Origin: a virus
Virus record (IMG/VR): IMGVR_UViG_3300046449_000348
Span: 1-42,441 of that record
DNA: 42,441 bases
Direction: 5' to 3' (one strand)
The notes beneath the pieces are model-generated. The model saw nothing but the letters and a program-made list of their open reading frames with translations, did not search any database and had not been told where the DNA came from. Shown piece by piece: positions 1-5,763 of this stretch. Within the stretch, counting starts at the first letter, position 1. Each line of letters starts with the position of its first letter. The translations under genes were made by a program, and so were the position numbers.

Positions 1-655
1 GTTTCATGCCTTCGGGGCGCATGATCGTTTCCAGCAGGTCGAATTCCCCGTCCAACGGCGCCATCGTGGGCAGGCCCGCCATCTCGCGCATGATCTGCCC
101 CCAGATCAGGGGGGCGTCTTCGTTGCACCATACGGTCACGGGAATCTCGGGCGCAGAATCACGTAGCAGCGCCAGCGTGTCGGACCAACGCACATCCAGC
201 GGATCCTTGTCGCCCCAGAACTGTGGCGGAGATTTGTCGGCCGACACATCATAGAGCACCGGCAGCAGGGTCGCGGGATTGCGGATGCCCATGAAAATCT
301 GCAGTTCATCCTCGGGGAAAAGCTGCGCCATGCGCATCATCCGCACAGGGGCGGCGGGATAAAGCATCCCTTCAACAACCGCCGTCGCAGGGGTGCGAAA
401 GAAGTTCGCGTCGGAAAAGATCACCCGATCCGCGTCAGAATCTCCCATGACCGCGTCCAGCAAGACATCCCGCGCCCCGTCCGAGGCGGATGTTTTATAC
501 ATCGCATTCAACGTATCGCGAAACAAACCACGATAGGTTGCGGGGCTCGGCACATGGGTGCCCGCCTGCGTCAAAAGATCGTGGTTCGACTGGAGGCTTT
601 TCAGCAGCCTGTCTTCTTCGGTGTAATGGGCACCTGTGTGCAAAATCAACTGCAT
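1..655 (-). CDS. Sulfotransferase-like host protein, 3' part missing (runs off left edge)
   Basis: The minus strand reads without a stop from an ATG at 655 to the window edge (218 codons). The protein begins MQLILHTGAHYTEEDRLLK and continues with a spacing of N, L, G and P residues resembling the start of bacterial sulfotransferase-family proteins, which normally open with a PAPS-binding loop of the form GxxKTGTT. Here that loop is replaced by GAHYTEEDR, so PAPS binding is doubtful. A later segment, IFMGIRNPATL, looks like the second conserved RxP strand of the family. The function is therefore inferred from overall pattern only; it may be a non-catalytic relative or a glycan-modifying enzyme. 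It is a host gene transcribed away from the tRNA and prophage. The coding frame is convincing; the product name is not. Confidence 0.6.
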   Translation of the reverse strand, partial: MQLILHTGAHYTEEDRLLKSLQSNHDLLTQAGTHVPSPATYRGLFRDTLNAMYKTSASDGARDVLLDAVMGDSDADRVIFSDANFFRTPATAVVEGMLYPAAPVRMMRMAQLFPEDELQIFMGIRNPATLLPVLYDVSADKSPPQFWGDKDPLDVRWSDTLALLRDSAPEIPVTVWCNEDAPLIWGQIMREMAGLPTMAPLDGEFDLLETIMRPEGMK

Positions 656-743
656 GAACGTCTTCTCACCCTTACTGATACCGGCTTTCCAATAGCCTTT
701 CCTGCGACTTGTGTAAAACTGCAAAAAATTGACATTTCCCCTC

Positions 744-771
744 TTGCACGGCCCGCAGCAATCTCTTAAAC
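744..771 (+). promoter_or_regulatory. Candidate promoter of tRNA-Thr
   Basis: TTGCAC (744-749), a 16-bp spacer and TTAAAC (766-771) lie about 12 bp upstream of the tRNA 5' end. Spacing and position suit a sigma-70 type promoter; the match is imperfect and was judged by eye. Confidence 0.4.
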
Positions 772-782
772 GCTCCCTCAGT

Positions 783-858
783 GCCCCTATAGCTCAGCTG
801 GTAGAGCAACTGATTTGTAATCAGTAGGTCCGCGGTTCGAGTCCGTGTGGGGGCACCA
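783..858 (+). tRNA. tRNA-Thr (anticodon UGU)
   Basis: A complete cloverleaf is visible. The acceptor stem GCCCCTA (783-789) pairs with TGGGGGC (848-854), the discriminator is A and CCA is encoded at 856-858. The anticodon stem ACTGA/TCAGT closes the loop TTTGTAA, giving anticodon TGT. The T arm carries the usual GGTTCGAGTCC. The gene is intact although the prophage starts inside it: from position 811 onward the sequence is also present at the far end of the prophage, so the 3' half now here was supplied by the phage att site and keeps the tRNA functional. Confidence 0.97.
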
Positions 859-861
859 CTT
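811..861. repeat. attL: 51-bp direct repeat within tRNA-Thr
   Basis: Bases 811-861 are identical to 38332-38382. The repeat runs from the 5' side of the anticodon arm through the CCA end plus three further bases. Identity stops one base outside on both sides (C/A before, T/C after). Integration within the anticodon arm of a tRNA is the classic target of tyrosine recombinases, and the integrase gene lies about 550 bp away. Confidence 0.95.
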
Positions 862-903
862 TTTCCTTAAAATTCAGTCGATTGTAAGTTTGGCTAATTT
901 AGT

Positions 904-938
904 CCGTCCGACTGTCCGACAGCGTCCAATTCGGACGG
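904..938. other. Inverted repeat and GTCCG repeats in the attL phage arm
   Basis: CCGTCCGA (904-911) and TCGGACGG (931-938) form a perfect 8-bp stem, with a smaller CTGT/ACAG hairpin in the loop. The motif GTCCG occurs several times here and again at 38233-38237 near attR. It lies just past the end of the integrase operon. It could be a transcription terminator for that operon (no clear T-run follows on the minus strand), integrase arm-binding sites, or both. Confidence 0.4.
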
Positions 939-948
939 TGCGCTTCCT

Positions 949-1188
949 TCAAAATCGCCACACAAATTCTCGACGGCATTTTCCACACATTCGGTTGTGA
1001 GGTCCTTCAGAAATAAATGCGTTTTGACAAGTCATGCAGTTTCGTTTCTGCAGCTGCTCTTCGCGTTGCGCACGCGTGATCAGCTGCTCGGCTTGTTCAG
1101 GATTGCGGTAAGATCTTCCGAATGGCTGTCCATTCTTCCTAGCCTGCCAGCTCTGCCCGGACCCTACCACATCGAAGCGTACTGTCAT
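949..1188 (-). CDS. Small phage protein with two CxxC pairs (zinc-finger-like)
   Basis: This 79-aa protein is the last gene of the leftward operon. Its start codon overlaps the stop of the preceding gene by four bases, so it is translationally coupled. The C-terminal half contains CMTC and, 15 residues later, CGKC, a spacing that could bind one zinc ion. The N-terminal half has a basic, repeat-like stretch with several Gln and Arg residues. A role in DNA binding or in integrase assistance is possible but unproven. I do not recognise a named family. Confidence 0.7.
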   Translation of the reverse strand: MTVRFDVVGSGQSWQARKNGQPFGRSYRNPEQAEQLITRAQREEQLQKRNCMTCQNAFISEGPHNRMCGKCRREFVWRF

Positions 1189-1415
1189 CTTGGTACCTCA
1201 TTCAATATCTGCCGTTGAAAGCGGTCGAGTTCGGGCACTAGCTTTGGGTCGCCTTGTTCAAAGTGTCGCGCATCTAAACCGCCGCTTGATGCAAACTGTT
1301 CTGCACTGGTGCGTGTGCCGGCGCGCTGGCCATACGTTGCAACCGCGACCGGTGATCCATCGTTATCGTAGCCGATGAATGTGCCGCTCGAATGGCTCAT
1401 GAACTTGTTGGTCAT
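1185..1415 (-). CDS. Small unknown phage protein downstream of integrase
   Basis: This 76-aa protein starts MTNKFMSHSSGTFIGYD. Its ATG (1415-1413) overlaps the integrase TGA in an ATGA arrangement, and its own stop overlaps the next gene in the same way, so it sits in a tightly coupled operon. Longer upstream starts in this frame would lie deep inside the integrase and are less likely. The protein is polar with no membrane segment. No family recognised. Confidence 0.65.
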   Translation of the reverse strand: MTNKFMSHSSGTFIGYDNDGSPVAVATYGQRAGTRTSAEQFASSGGLDARHFEQGDPKLVPELDRFQRQILNEVPR

Positions 1416-2578
1416 GCTTTCTTCCTTGATTGCTCTGTCGGCCGCTGGATCGATGCCACCGCGCGCGCGGCCGTGTGAAAGGATGGTGGCATGTAGGTTT
1501 CGCCAAGCTGCGGATCCATCGCGGCCGAGTTGCCCAGGACATCGCCCACGTCTTCGCGTGAGCCACCGCCAGCGCGCGCCCACACACCGAAAGTACGGCG
1601 CAGATCGCGAAACTGCAGCGAAGTGATAGCTGGCGTTGTTTTGGCCGCTCGAGCCCGGATCGCGGCCCAACGTTTGCGAAACAGATCGCCGGAGTAGGGC
1701 GCACCAGTGGCTTCATCTACCAGCAGGCGGATTTGGCCCTCCCGGGCGTCGGCCAACTGCATCTTCAGGTAAGGCTGCGCTTCTGGATGGATCGGCATGA
1801 CGCCGTAATTGTCCCGTTTGGATCTAATCAGTTCCCAGACAAGAACAGGCTGATCGCTGTCCGGCAATTGGACGGTGCGAAAGCTTTCGATCGCCGCGGT
1901 AATAAGATCGGTCTGTCGCTGGGCCTGAAGGGTAGCAAGTGCGATCGCGCAGGCCATTGCGTTGAACCCCAGCTCTTTCGCTGCATTCATCAGGGCGTCG
2001 TATTCTGCCCAAGTCGCCGAACGGTGACGCTTGCGAACCGATTTCATCTTAAGCTTGAAGCAGGGGTTGGCATTTTCTTGGCGCCAGCCGCGCACTTCAG
2101 CGTGGCTCATGAGGATGGAGAACATTCTGATTAGGGCTTGCGCCTGTGCCGGCCCAGATCCCTTGTACAAGCTTTCGTACCAGGTGCGCATGATCGGCTT
2201 GGTGAAGTCTCCCACATTGTGTTCACCCCACTTTAAGTCGATCGCGTTGAGATTGATGTTATAGCTGCGCTTCGTGCTGATGGTCATTTCTGTGAAGGCG
2301 ACGGACTTCCGGTAATCGTGGATCAGAGCCGATACCGTTCGTCCCCCTGTGCTTCGCGGCGGCGACGTGTCACCGCGGCGCTTGCGATCGACATCATCGT
2401 TCATCCGCTTGGCCTCGCGCACGGACCAGGTCGCGCGATCGGCATTGAGCTCGATCGCCTCGAAACCTAAATTTCGGGCGGAGTTATTGGGCTCCCACCA
2501 CACCCGCCAAGATCCATCGGCGCGACGGCGTTGTCGCAAGCCTGTGATCTTATCCGATATAGGGGGGCGATTGGTCAT
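1412..2578 (-). CDS. int: Tyrosine recombinase integrase
   Basis: This 388-aa protein catalyses site-specific integration and, with the excisionase, excision at the tRNA-Thr att site. The N-terminal 60 residues are basic and likely bind arm sites. A SAM-like core-binding domain spans roughly residues 80-175, followed by the catalytic domain. The box II region reads FRDLRRTFGVW, with Arg327 in the expected place, and the nucleophile is Tyr362 in GETYMPP. Two usual histidines are replaced: Arg324 sits where HxLR has His, and Asn350 (LGNSAA) where LGH has His. It is coupled to xis upstream (4-bp overlap) and lies next to attL, as expected for a functional integration module. Confidence 0.93.
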   Translation of the reverse strand: MTNRPPISDKITGLRQRRRADGSWRVWWEPNNSARNLGFEAIELNADRATWSVREAKRMNDDVDRKRRGDTSPPRSTGGRTVSALIHDYRKSVAFTEMTISTKRSYNINLNAIDLKWGEHNVGDFTKPIMRTWYESLYKGSGPAQAQALIRMFSILMSHAEVRGWRQENANPCFKLKMKSVRKRHRSATWAEYDALMNAAKELGFNAMACAIALATLQAQRQTDLITAAIESFRTVQLPDSDQPVLVWELIRSKRDNYGVMPIHPEAQPYLKMQLADAREGQIRLLVDEATGAPYSGDLFRKRWAAIRARAAKTTPAITSLQFRDLRRTFGVWARAGGGSREDVGDVLGNSAAMDPQLGETYMPPSFHTAARAVASIQRPTEQSRKKA

Positions 2579-2826
2579 ACGCTTCGCGCCATTTCAAGCA
2601 TGATAACGTTCGATCCAGTTGGTGCTGGGGTTGTCACAGCTGCGCGCCCTTGCAGTTCCACCCAAGCATTCACGGCGTCTGCGCGCCATTTCAGCGGGCG
2701 AAGGCACGTCGGCATGGGAAGCGGAAAATCGTTGTCATCCTCCAGACGTGACCTTGCGGCTAGAAAGGCGGTCGCATTGCTGAAACCGGTCAGTTCAGCG
2801 ACCTTATCTGCGGTTATAAAACTCAC
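2575..2826 (-). CDS. xis: AlpA-like excisionase / directionality factor
   Basis: This 83-aa protein starts at GTG (2826-2824) behind a good GAAAGGA ribosome site. Residues 4-30 (TADKVAELTGFSNATAFL) form a MerR/AlpA-type winged helix-turn-helix, and a later WRADAVNAWV matches the typical end of AlpA-type domains. Its stop overlaps the integrase start (ATGA), so both are made together. Small DNA-binding proteins immediately upstream of int are usually recombination directionality factors; that role is inferred from family and position. It could also regulate the operon. Confidence 0.78.
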   Translation of the reverse strand: MSFITADKVAELTGFSNATAFLAARSRLEDDNDFPLPMPTCLRPLKWRADAVNAWVELQGRAAVTTPAPTGSNVIMLEMARSV

Positions 2827-2840
2827 TGGTCGATCCTTTC
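2822..2840 (-). repeat. Duplicated 19-bp translation start cassette, copy 1 (xis)
   Basis: On the minus strand this reads GAAAGGATCGACCAGTGAG: a Shine-Dalgarno sequence, spacer, GTG start and two bases of codon 2. An identical 19-bp copy lies at 3307-3325 in front of another gene of the same operon. Confidence 0.85.
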
Positions 2841-3054
2841 AATTTTTTTTGGAGGGCGCTAGCTGGACCGCTCCGCGGCCAGCAATGGCGATGCGGTCTT
2901 CAGCAATCTTGTCTAGCATTGCAGCAGCGCGGCGCAGTCGGTCTGCTGCTGTACTGGGTGCGCCGTCTTCGATATAGGTTCCGGCTAACTGCACCATGTC
3001 AAAAACCTCATCCACAGTTGGGCGGGCTCTTTCTTCGTGTGGTTGACTGGTCAT
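2839..3054 (-). CDS. Small unknown phage protein
   Basis: This 71-aa protein begins MTSQPHEERARPTVDEVFDM and is preceded by a GAAAGGA ribosome site. Residues 15-60 should form two or three helices rich in Ala and Arg, with no membrane segment. The gene ends in a run of eight A residues just before its stop (Lys-Lys-Asn end), and that stop lies inside the ribosome-binding site of xis, so translation of the two is probably coupled. No family recognised. Confidence 0.65.
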   Translation of the reverse strand: MTSQPHEERARPTVDEVFDMVQLAGTYIEDGAPSTAADRLRRAAAMLDKIAEDRIAIAGRGAVQLAPSKKN

Positions 3055-3074
3055 CGGTTTTCCTTTCGGGGGAG

Positions 3075-3311
3075 CTACGCAGTCTTAGAAGCGAAAAGCA
3101 TGATGCGCTCTTCGACGTGCGGGACAGTGCCTTCGTTGAACATCTGCACTGCCTTCTTTGGGTCTCGATCCATGGCAACCAACAGCAAGGTGGCGATAGT
3201 GTGATCAAGCGTAATTAAAACCTGTGCTCTATCCTTAACCGGGTCGCGCCCGTCGAGGATCAGTTTCGCGGCCTCAGTCGCTAGCTTGGTGTCGCGTGAT
3301 AGTTTTCTCAC
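3075..3311 (-). CDS. Small unknown phage protein
   Basis: This 78-aa protein uses a GTG start (3311-3309) that overlaps the stop of the upstream gene (GTGA) and has a GAAAGGA ribosome site. It is predicted helical, with a moderately hydrophobic stretch near residues 35-47 (ITLDHTIATLLLVAMD) too charged at the edges to be a sure membrane segment. It belongs to the leftward operon that ends with xis and int. No family recognised. Confidence 0.62.
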   Translation of the reverse strand: MRKLSRDTKLATEAAKLILDGRDPVKDRAQVLITLDHTIATLLLVAMDRDPKKAVQMFNEGTVPHVEERIMLFASKTA

Positions 3312-3325
3312 TGGTCGATCCTTTC
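3307..3325 (-). repeat. Duplicated 19-bp translation start cassette, copy 2
   Basis: Exact copy of the sequence at 2822-2840, again supplying ribosome site and GTG start, here for the gene at 3075-3311. Confidence 0.85.
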
Positions 3326-3496
3326 CTGAACCTTGCCCCAGCGGGCGATCGAAACGGTGAAGTCATCTTGTGTCTCGGGCTGATCGAACGCCTTAGCGTT
3401 GCGTAAGGCAGCAATTTGCGCGACGATCACAGACGCTAGAACGACAGCGATCGGCACAATGATTGCTATGACCACCGCAGTGACGAGAAAGCTCAT
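3308..3496 (-). CDS. Small single-pass membrane protein
   Basis: This 62-aa protein starts MSFLVTAVVIAIIVPIAVVL; residues 3-28 form one long hydrophobic helix with almost no N-terminal tail, followed by a polar C-terminal half (QPETQDDFTVSIARWGK). A longer reading from 3778 would overlap two other genes and a hairpin and is unlikely. The stop overlaps the next gene. It lies in the leftward early operon, so it may act on the envelope early in infection or in the lysogen, but no function can be assigned. Confidence 0.6.
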   Translation of the reverse strand: MSFLVTAVVIAIIVPIAVVLASVIVAQIAALRNAKAFDQPETQDDFTVSIARWGKVQERIDQ

Positions 3497-3515
3497 GATG
3501 ATGCCTGTTTGATTG

Positions 3516-3541
3516 CCCGACAGTGTCGCCTGCCTGTCGGG
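3516..3541 (-). terminator. Hairpin in the leftward operon
   Basis: CCCGACAG (3516-3523) and CTGTCGGG (3534-3541) give a perfect 8-bp stem with a 10-base loop in the only sizeable gap of the leftward operon (3497-3596). No T-run follows on the minus strand, so it may be an attenuator, RNA-processing or protein-binding site rather than a full terminator. Confidence 0.4.
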
Positions 3542-3596
3542 TGTTGATGTGACGGGGGCGGTCGAGCAGACCCGCGGGCGACCCCCGGCAGCAAAC

Positions 3597-3830
3597 TTAT
3601 TCGGTGGCCTGACGCCGGACCGCGTCAGCAAGGCCGACGGCGAAGCGTGCAGAGTTCGACATCTGCAGGCTGAGGGGAATTTCGATGTCCGCGCCACGAA
3701 GTGTCGGCGCTTTCTCTTCGATCTGGCGGGCCCAAGTGCCGATGACTTCGCACGCAAACAAGAAGCCGCGGCGTTCATCGGGATCCAGTGACTGGATGGC
3801 CATGTCGCGTAGATTGAGTTGATCAGCCAT
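3597..3830 (-). CDS. Small unknown phage protein
   Basis: The protein reads MADQLNLRDMAIQSLDPDERRGF and is 77 aa from the ATG at 3830; a GTG six bases earlier (3836) would add two residues. The start region overlaps the end of the preceding gene (stop at 3823). It has two conserved-looking cores (LDPDERRGFLFACEVIGTW and LSLQMSNSARFAVGLADAV), both helical and soluble. It is the second gene from the leftward promoter. No family recognised. Confidence 0.6.
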   Translation of the reverse strand: MADQLNLRDMAIQSLDPDERRGFLFACEVIGTWARQIEEKAPTLRGADIEIPLSLQMSNSARFAVGLADAVRRQATE

Positions 3831-4086
3831 TGTCACGTGCCGAATTCAGGAACGTAACGTTTTCCAAGTCGGCCATGTCGGCAATGACGCCCATGGCGCG
3901 GCGGCGATGCAGCAGCTCGGCAGCGATCTGGGGAATGGTGAGCAGGATAAGCGCCGCATCTGCGTCCGTCAGGCATTCATTCTGCTGCGCTGAACGACTG
4001 GCGCGTTCAACCTTCTCAAGGATGTCGTCGGTGATCGGGCCACCGGTTGCGAGGGGAATGGACGGTAGGGGGACAGCTTGTGCCAT
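3823..4086 (-). CDS. Small unknown phage protein, first gene of leftward operon
   Basis: This 87-aa protein (MAQAVPLPSIPLATGGPITDD) is the first gene behind a strong leftward promoter, with GGAG seven to eight bases before the ATG. The N-terminal 18 residues are Pro-rich; the remainder is helical, with an acidic middle and a basic LLHRRRAM patch. As the promoter-proximal early gene it might be a regulator, but no helix-turn-helix is evident. No family recognised. Confidence 0.62.
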   Translation of the reverse strand: MAQAVPLPSIPLATGGPITDDILEKVERASRSAQQNECLTDADAALILLTIPQIAAELLHRRRAMGVIADMADLENVTFLNSARDNG

Positions 4087-4120
4087 GGGGGTGTTCTCCA
4101 GTGTGTTGCGTTACACTAGA

Positions 4121-4148
4121 GTTATGGGTTTCAACCTGTGACTGTCAA
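4121..4148 (-). promoter_or_regulatory. Leftward early promoter (PL-like)
   Basis: On the minus strand a perfect TTGACA -35 (4148-4143) is followed by a 16-bp spacer and CATAAC (4126-4121), about 35 bp before the first leftward gene. The -35 directly abuts the TGCA operator array at 4149-4170. Confidence 0.65.
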
Positions 4149-4170
4149 TGCAAATTGTGCAAAAAATGCA
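4149..4170. promoter_or_regulatory. Operator array OL: three TGCA blocks at 9-bp spacing
   Basis: TGCA occurs at 4149, 4158 and 4167, each separated by five mainly A/T bases. The array touches the -35 of the leftward promoter. The same arrangement occurs at 5261-5282 beside cro, so one phage regulator probably binds both. Confidence 0.6.
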
Positions 4171-4172
4171 AA

Positions 4173-4607
4173 CTATGAGGTATCGCCGTCCGCAATGCGG
4201 CATAGTTTGAAGGCTTCCCGCAGCAACATCCCGTACAAGACGATCGGTGGGCTTGAGATAATAAGGGCGAATAGGAAGGGATCTGCATCGTCGTAGCTGC
4301 GAACGAAAACATCGCGGTACAGGCTGCTGCTAAAGCCGATGGAGATGAAGTAGCTGCACAGTGTGGTCGCTATGCAAAATATGATTAAAAAGCCAATGGG
4401 CTTTAGTGGAATAGGTCCGCGATGCTCCTCTATTCCGGCCCATTTGAAGTGCTCAATATTTGATCGAACAATGAAAATTGCTGCGCAAAAGCTGGAAATC
4501 GTAGCGCTTATTGCGGCAAAGGAGAGTGTTGCCGTCGTATCGAAAAGCAAAACTGGCATTGTTTTGAAGTAGATAAAGCAGACCGTCCAGTAGATTGCGA
4601 TTAACAT
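4173..4607 (-). CDS. Repressor-linked membrane protein, possible superinfection exclusion factor
   Basis: This 144-aa protein has four likely membrane segments (about residues 3-19, 26-48, 69-92 and 112-130) with a short polar loop between the second and third. Its ATG begins two bases before the repressor stop region ends downstream (start 4607, repressor stop 4609-4611), so both would be expressed from the lysogenic transcript. The gene is visibly more AT-rich than its neighbours (roughly 45 percent GC in sampled lines), typical of acquired accessory genes. Membrane proteins co-expressed with a prophage repressor often exclude superinfecting phage; this role is inference from position, not homology. 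Confidence 0.72.
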   Translation of the reverse strand: MLIAIYWTVCFIYFKTMPVLLFDTTATLSFAAISATISSFCAAIFIVRSNIEHFKWAGIEEHRGPIPLKPIGFLIIFCIATTLCSYFISIGFSSSLYRDVFVRSYDDADPFLFALIISSPPIVLYGMLLREAFKLCRIADGDTS

Positions 4608-4608
4608 A

Positions 4609-5223
4609 CTACGTTCTCCAAGAGGCGATTACTTTACCTTTGATCACTACGTTTTTGCCGTCAACCACGTGCACGCGTTGTTCCGATGGGGTGGTGCTGC
4701 CTGATACTAAAACTGGCGGTTCAAATCGTCGTAGCAATGTGGAAGCTATTCCTGTTTGCCAGTCGTAAATCTGTGCAAGCACAATGTCACCGGTCTTACA
4801 TGTTTCGGATTTATTTGTGTCGACTAGAAGCTTGTCGCCGATGGAGTATCCGTTCATCACCATAGATCCAGTGCGTACCCTCCAAACATCTATGCCAGGC
4901 GTTCCGCCGCCTAGCCCGGTTACGATGCCGTGCATAGCAACTTGCTCATGAGCTGACCCTTCCCACAGTGCAGCGTCACCATTCGATTGGCTTGGTTCAA
5001 GTTTCTTTGCTTCTTGAACCTCTAGTGCGCCGGCGTGTTTGAGGACCTGGTCTAGTGGAACCTTTAGCACCTCGGCGAAAGCTTTCGCCCACTCAAGGCT
5101 CATTTTTTGATGGCCATTGTATATGCGCGAGACGATTGAGCGATCACGTCCCATTTTTTGCGCAATATCTTCGGCCGTAACGCCCGCAGCTTTTTGCTTA
5201 GTTTTAAACCACTTGTCATCCAT
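4609..5223 (-). CDS. CI-like repressor: helix-turn-helix plus S24 peptidase-like domain
   Basis: This 204-aa protein is the likely lysogeny repressor. Residues 13-65 form an HTH of the XRE type (AEDIAQKMGRDRSIVSRIYNG). The C-terminal domain matches LexA/S24 folds: TGSM with Ser120, GDKLLVD, then GDIVLAQIYD. The position of the catalytic lysine (usually TVKR) reads STLLRRF at 161-167, so no lysine is present, and self-cleavage may not occur. It is divergent from the Cro-like gene with a shared 96-bp control region containing the TGCA array. The start ATG at 5223 gives a complete HTH. Confidence in the repressor role is high; the mode of induction is open. Confidence 0.9.
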   Translation of the reverse strand: MDDKWFKTKQKAAGVTAEDIAQKMGRDRSIVSRIYNGHQKMSLEWAKAFAEVLKVPLDQVLKHAGALEVQEAKKLEPSQSNGDAALWEGSAHEQVAMHGIVTGLGGGTPGIDVWRVRTGSMVMNGYSIGDKLLVDTNKSETCKTGDIVLAQIYDWQTGIASTLLRRFEPPVLVSGSTTPSEQRVHVVDGKNVVIKGKVIASWRT

Positions 5224-5251
5224 GTGTCGCTAAGTAGTAACTGGAAACTCA

Positions 5252-5285
5252 CAATGCATGTGCAATTTATGCAAAATGTGCATTG
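5252..5285. promoter_or_regulatory. Operator array OR: TGCA blocks and CAATGCA/TGCATTG inverted repeat
   Basis: TGCA occurs at 5255, 5261, 5270 and 5279; the last three are 9 bp apart as in the array at 4149-4170. The outer parts CAATGCA (5252-5258) and TGCATTG (5279-5285) are an inverted repeat. It lies in the middle of the repressor-cro intergenic region and touches a TTGCCA hexamer at 5283. Confidence 0.65.
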
Positions 5286-5311
5286 CCAAGATGTATGTTT
5301 GCGATCTACAT
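5283..5311 (+). promoter_or_regulatory. Possible rightward early promoter (PR-like)
   Basis: TTGCCA (5283-5288) sits directly after the operator, as TTGACA does at the leftward promoter. The region 16 to 18 bp on (5305-5312, TCTACATC) is only a poor -10. If used, transcription would begin very close to the cro ATG at 5320, giving a leaderless or nearly leaderless message; no ribosome site is seen before that ATG. Confidence 0.35.
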
Positions 5312-5319
5312 CTAGCGTC

Positions 5320-5607
5320 ATGAGTAGCAACCTAACACCACTTGAAGTATGCGAACGCCTCGTTGCGCCCTTGTCTCAACTTGGCAATATCGCCGGGTTG
5401 AAGGAAAAAGCCGCATATGGCTGGCGCAACGGCTCACAATGGCGCGAAGCCGGTGATTTGCCACCGCGCGTCAACCGCACCCTTCTCAAATACGCGAAGC
5501 GGCACGGGATCCCGTTGACCCCGGCCCATTTGATCTGGGGCGCAAGCCGTTCAGAGATCGATGCGCTTTTGCAAGGCATGGCGCGCCGTTCGGTGGCCGC
5601 AGAATGA
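5320..5607 (+). CDS. Cro-like DNA-binding protein
   Basis: This 95-aa protein (MSSNLTPLEVCERLVAPLSQL) is divergent from the repressor and is the first gene of the rightward early transcript, the standard position of Cro. It is predicted all-helical; residues 8-40 resemble a short helix-turn-helix that includes AGLKEKAAYGWRNG, a pattern common in YdaS/Cro-type phage regulators. It contains a cluster of basic residues (RVNRTLLKYAKRHG). The ATG at 5320 was chosen because upstream sequence is operator DNA. A hairpin follows immediately after the stop. Confidence 0.75.
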   Translation: MSSNLTPLEVCERLVAPLSQLGNIAGLKEKAAYGWRNGSQWREAGDLPPRVNRTLLKYAKRHGIPLTPAHLIWGASRSEIDALLQGMARRSVAAE

Positions 5608-5635
5608 TCCGGTCAGGCTCCTCCCTGACCCGGAT
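5607..5635 (+). terminator. Hairpin just after cro
   Basis: GGTCAGG (5611-5617) pairs with CCTGACC (5624-5630), and outer ATCC/GGAT extends the stem with one bulge. It begins at the last base of the cro stop codon. There is no strong T-run, so it may act as an early attenuator comparable in position to lambda tR1. Confidence 0.5.
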
Positions 5636-5704
5636 CTTCCGGACCGTTAGCTGCAGTTGGCCTCTGCTAGGGCTCAGTCTGTCTCAGGCGCGGTTCGTAC
5701 TGGT

Positions 5705-5749
5705 GCGTGTGCCGTCCGAGTTTATCGGCTTCGGCGCACGCATCTCTTT
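5705..5749 (+). terminator. Candidate intrinsic terminator upstream of the early operon
   Basis: GCGTGTGCCG (5705-5714) pairs with CGGCGCACGC (5732-5741) over 10 positions including one G-U, with an inner CCGA/TCGG stem, followed by ATCTCTTTT. This has the form of a rho-independent terminator, located just before the ribosome site of the gene at 5764, so downstream early genes may need read-through or antitermination. Confidence 0.55.
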
Positions 5750-5763
5750 TGGGAGAGATGCCC

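Noticed and set aside
5283-5311. Strong sigma-70 promoter for cro
   Set aside because: Only the -35 is acceptable; no good -10 at 16-18 bp. Kept as a low-confidence element only.
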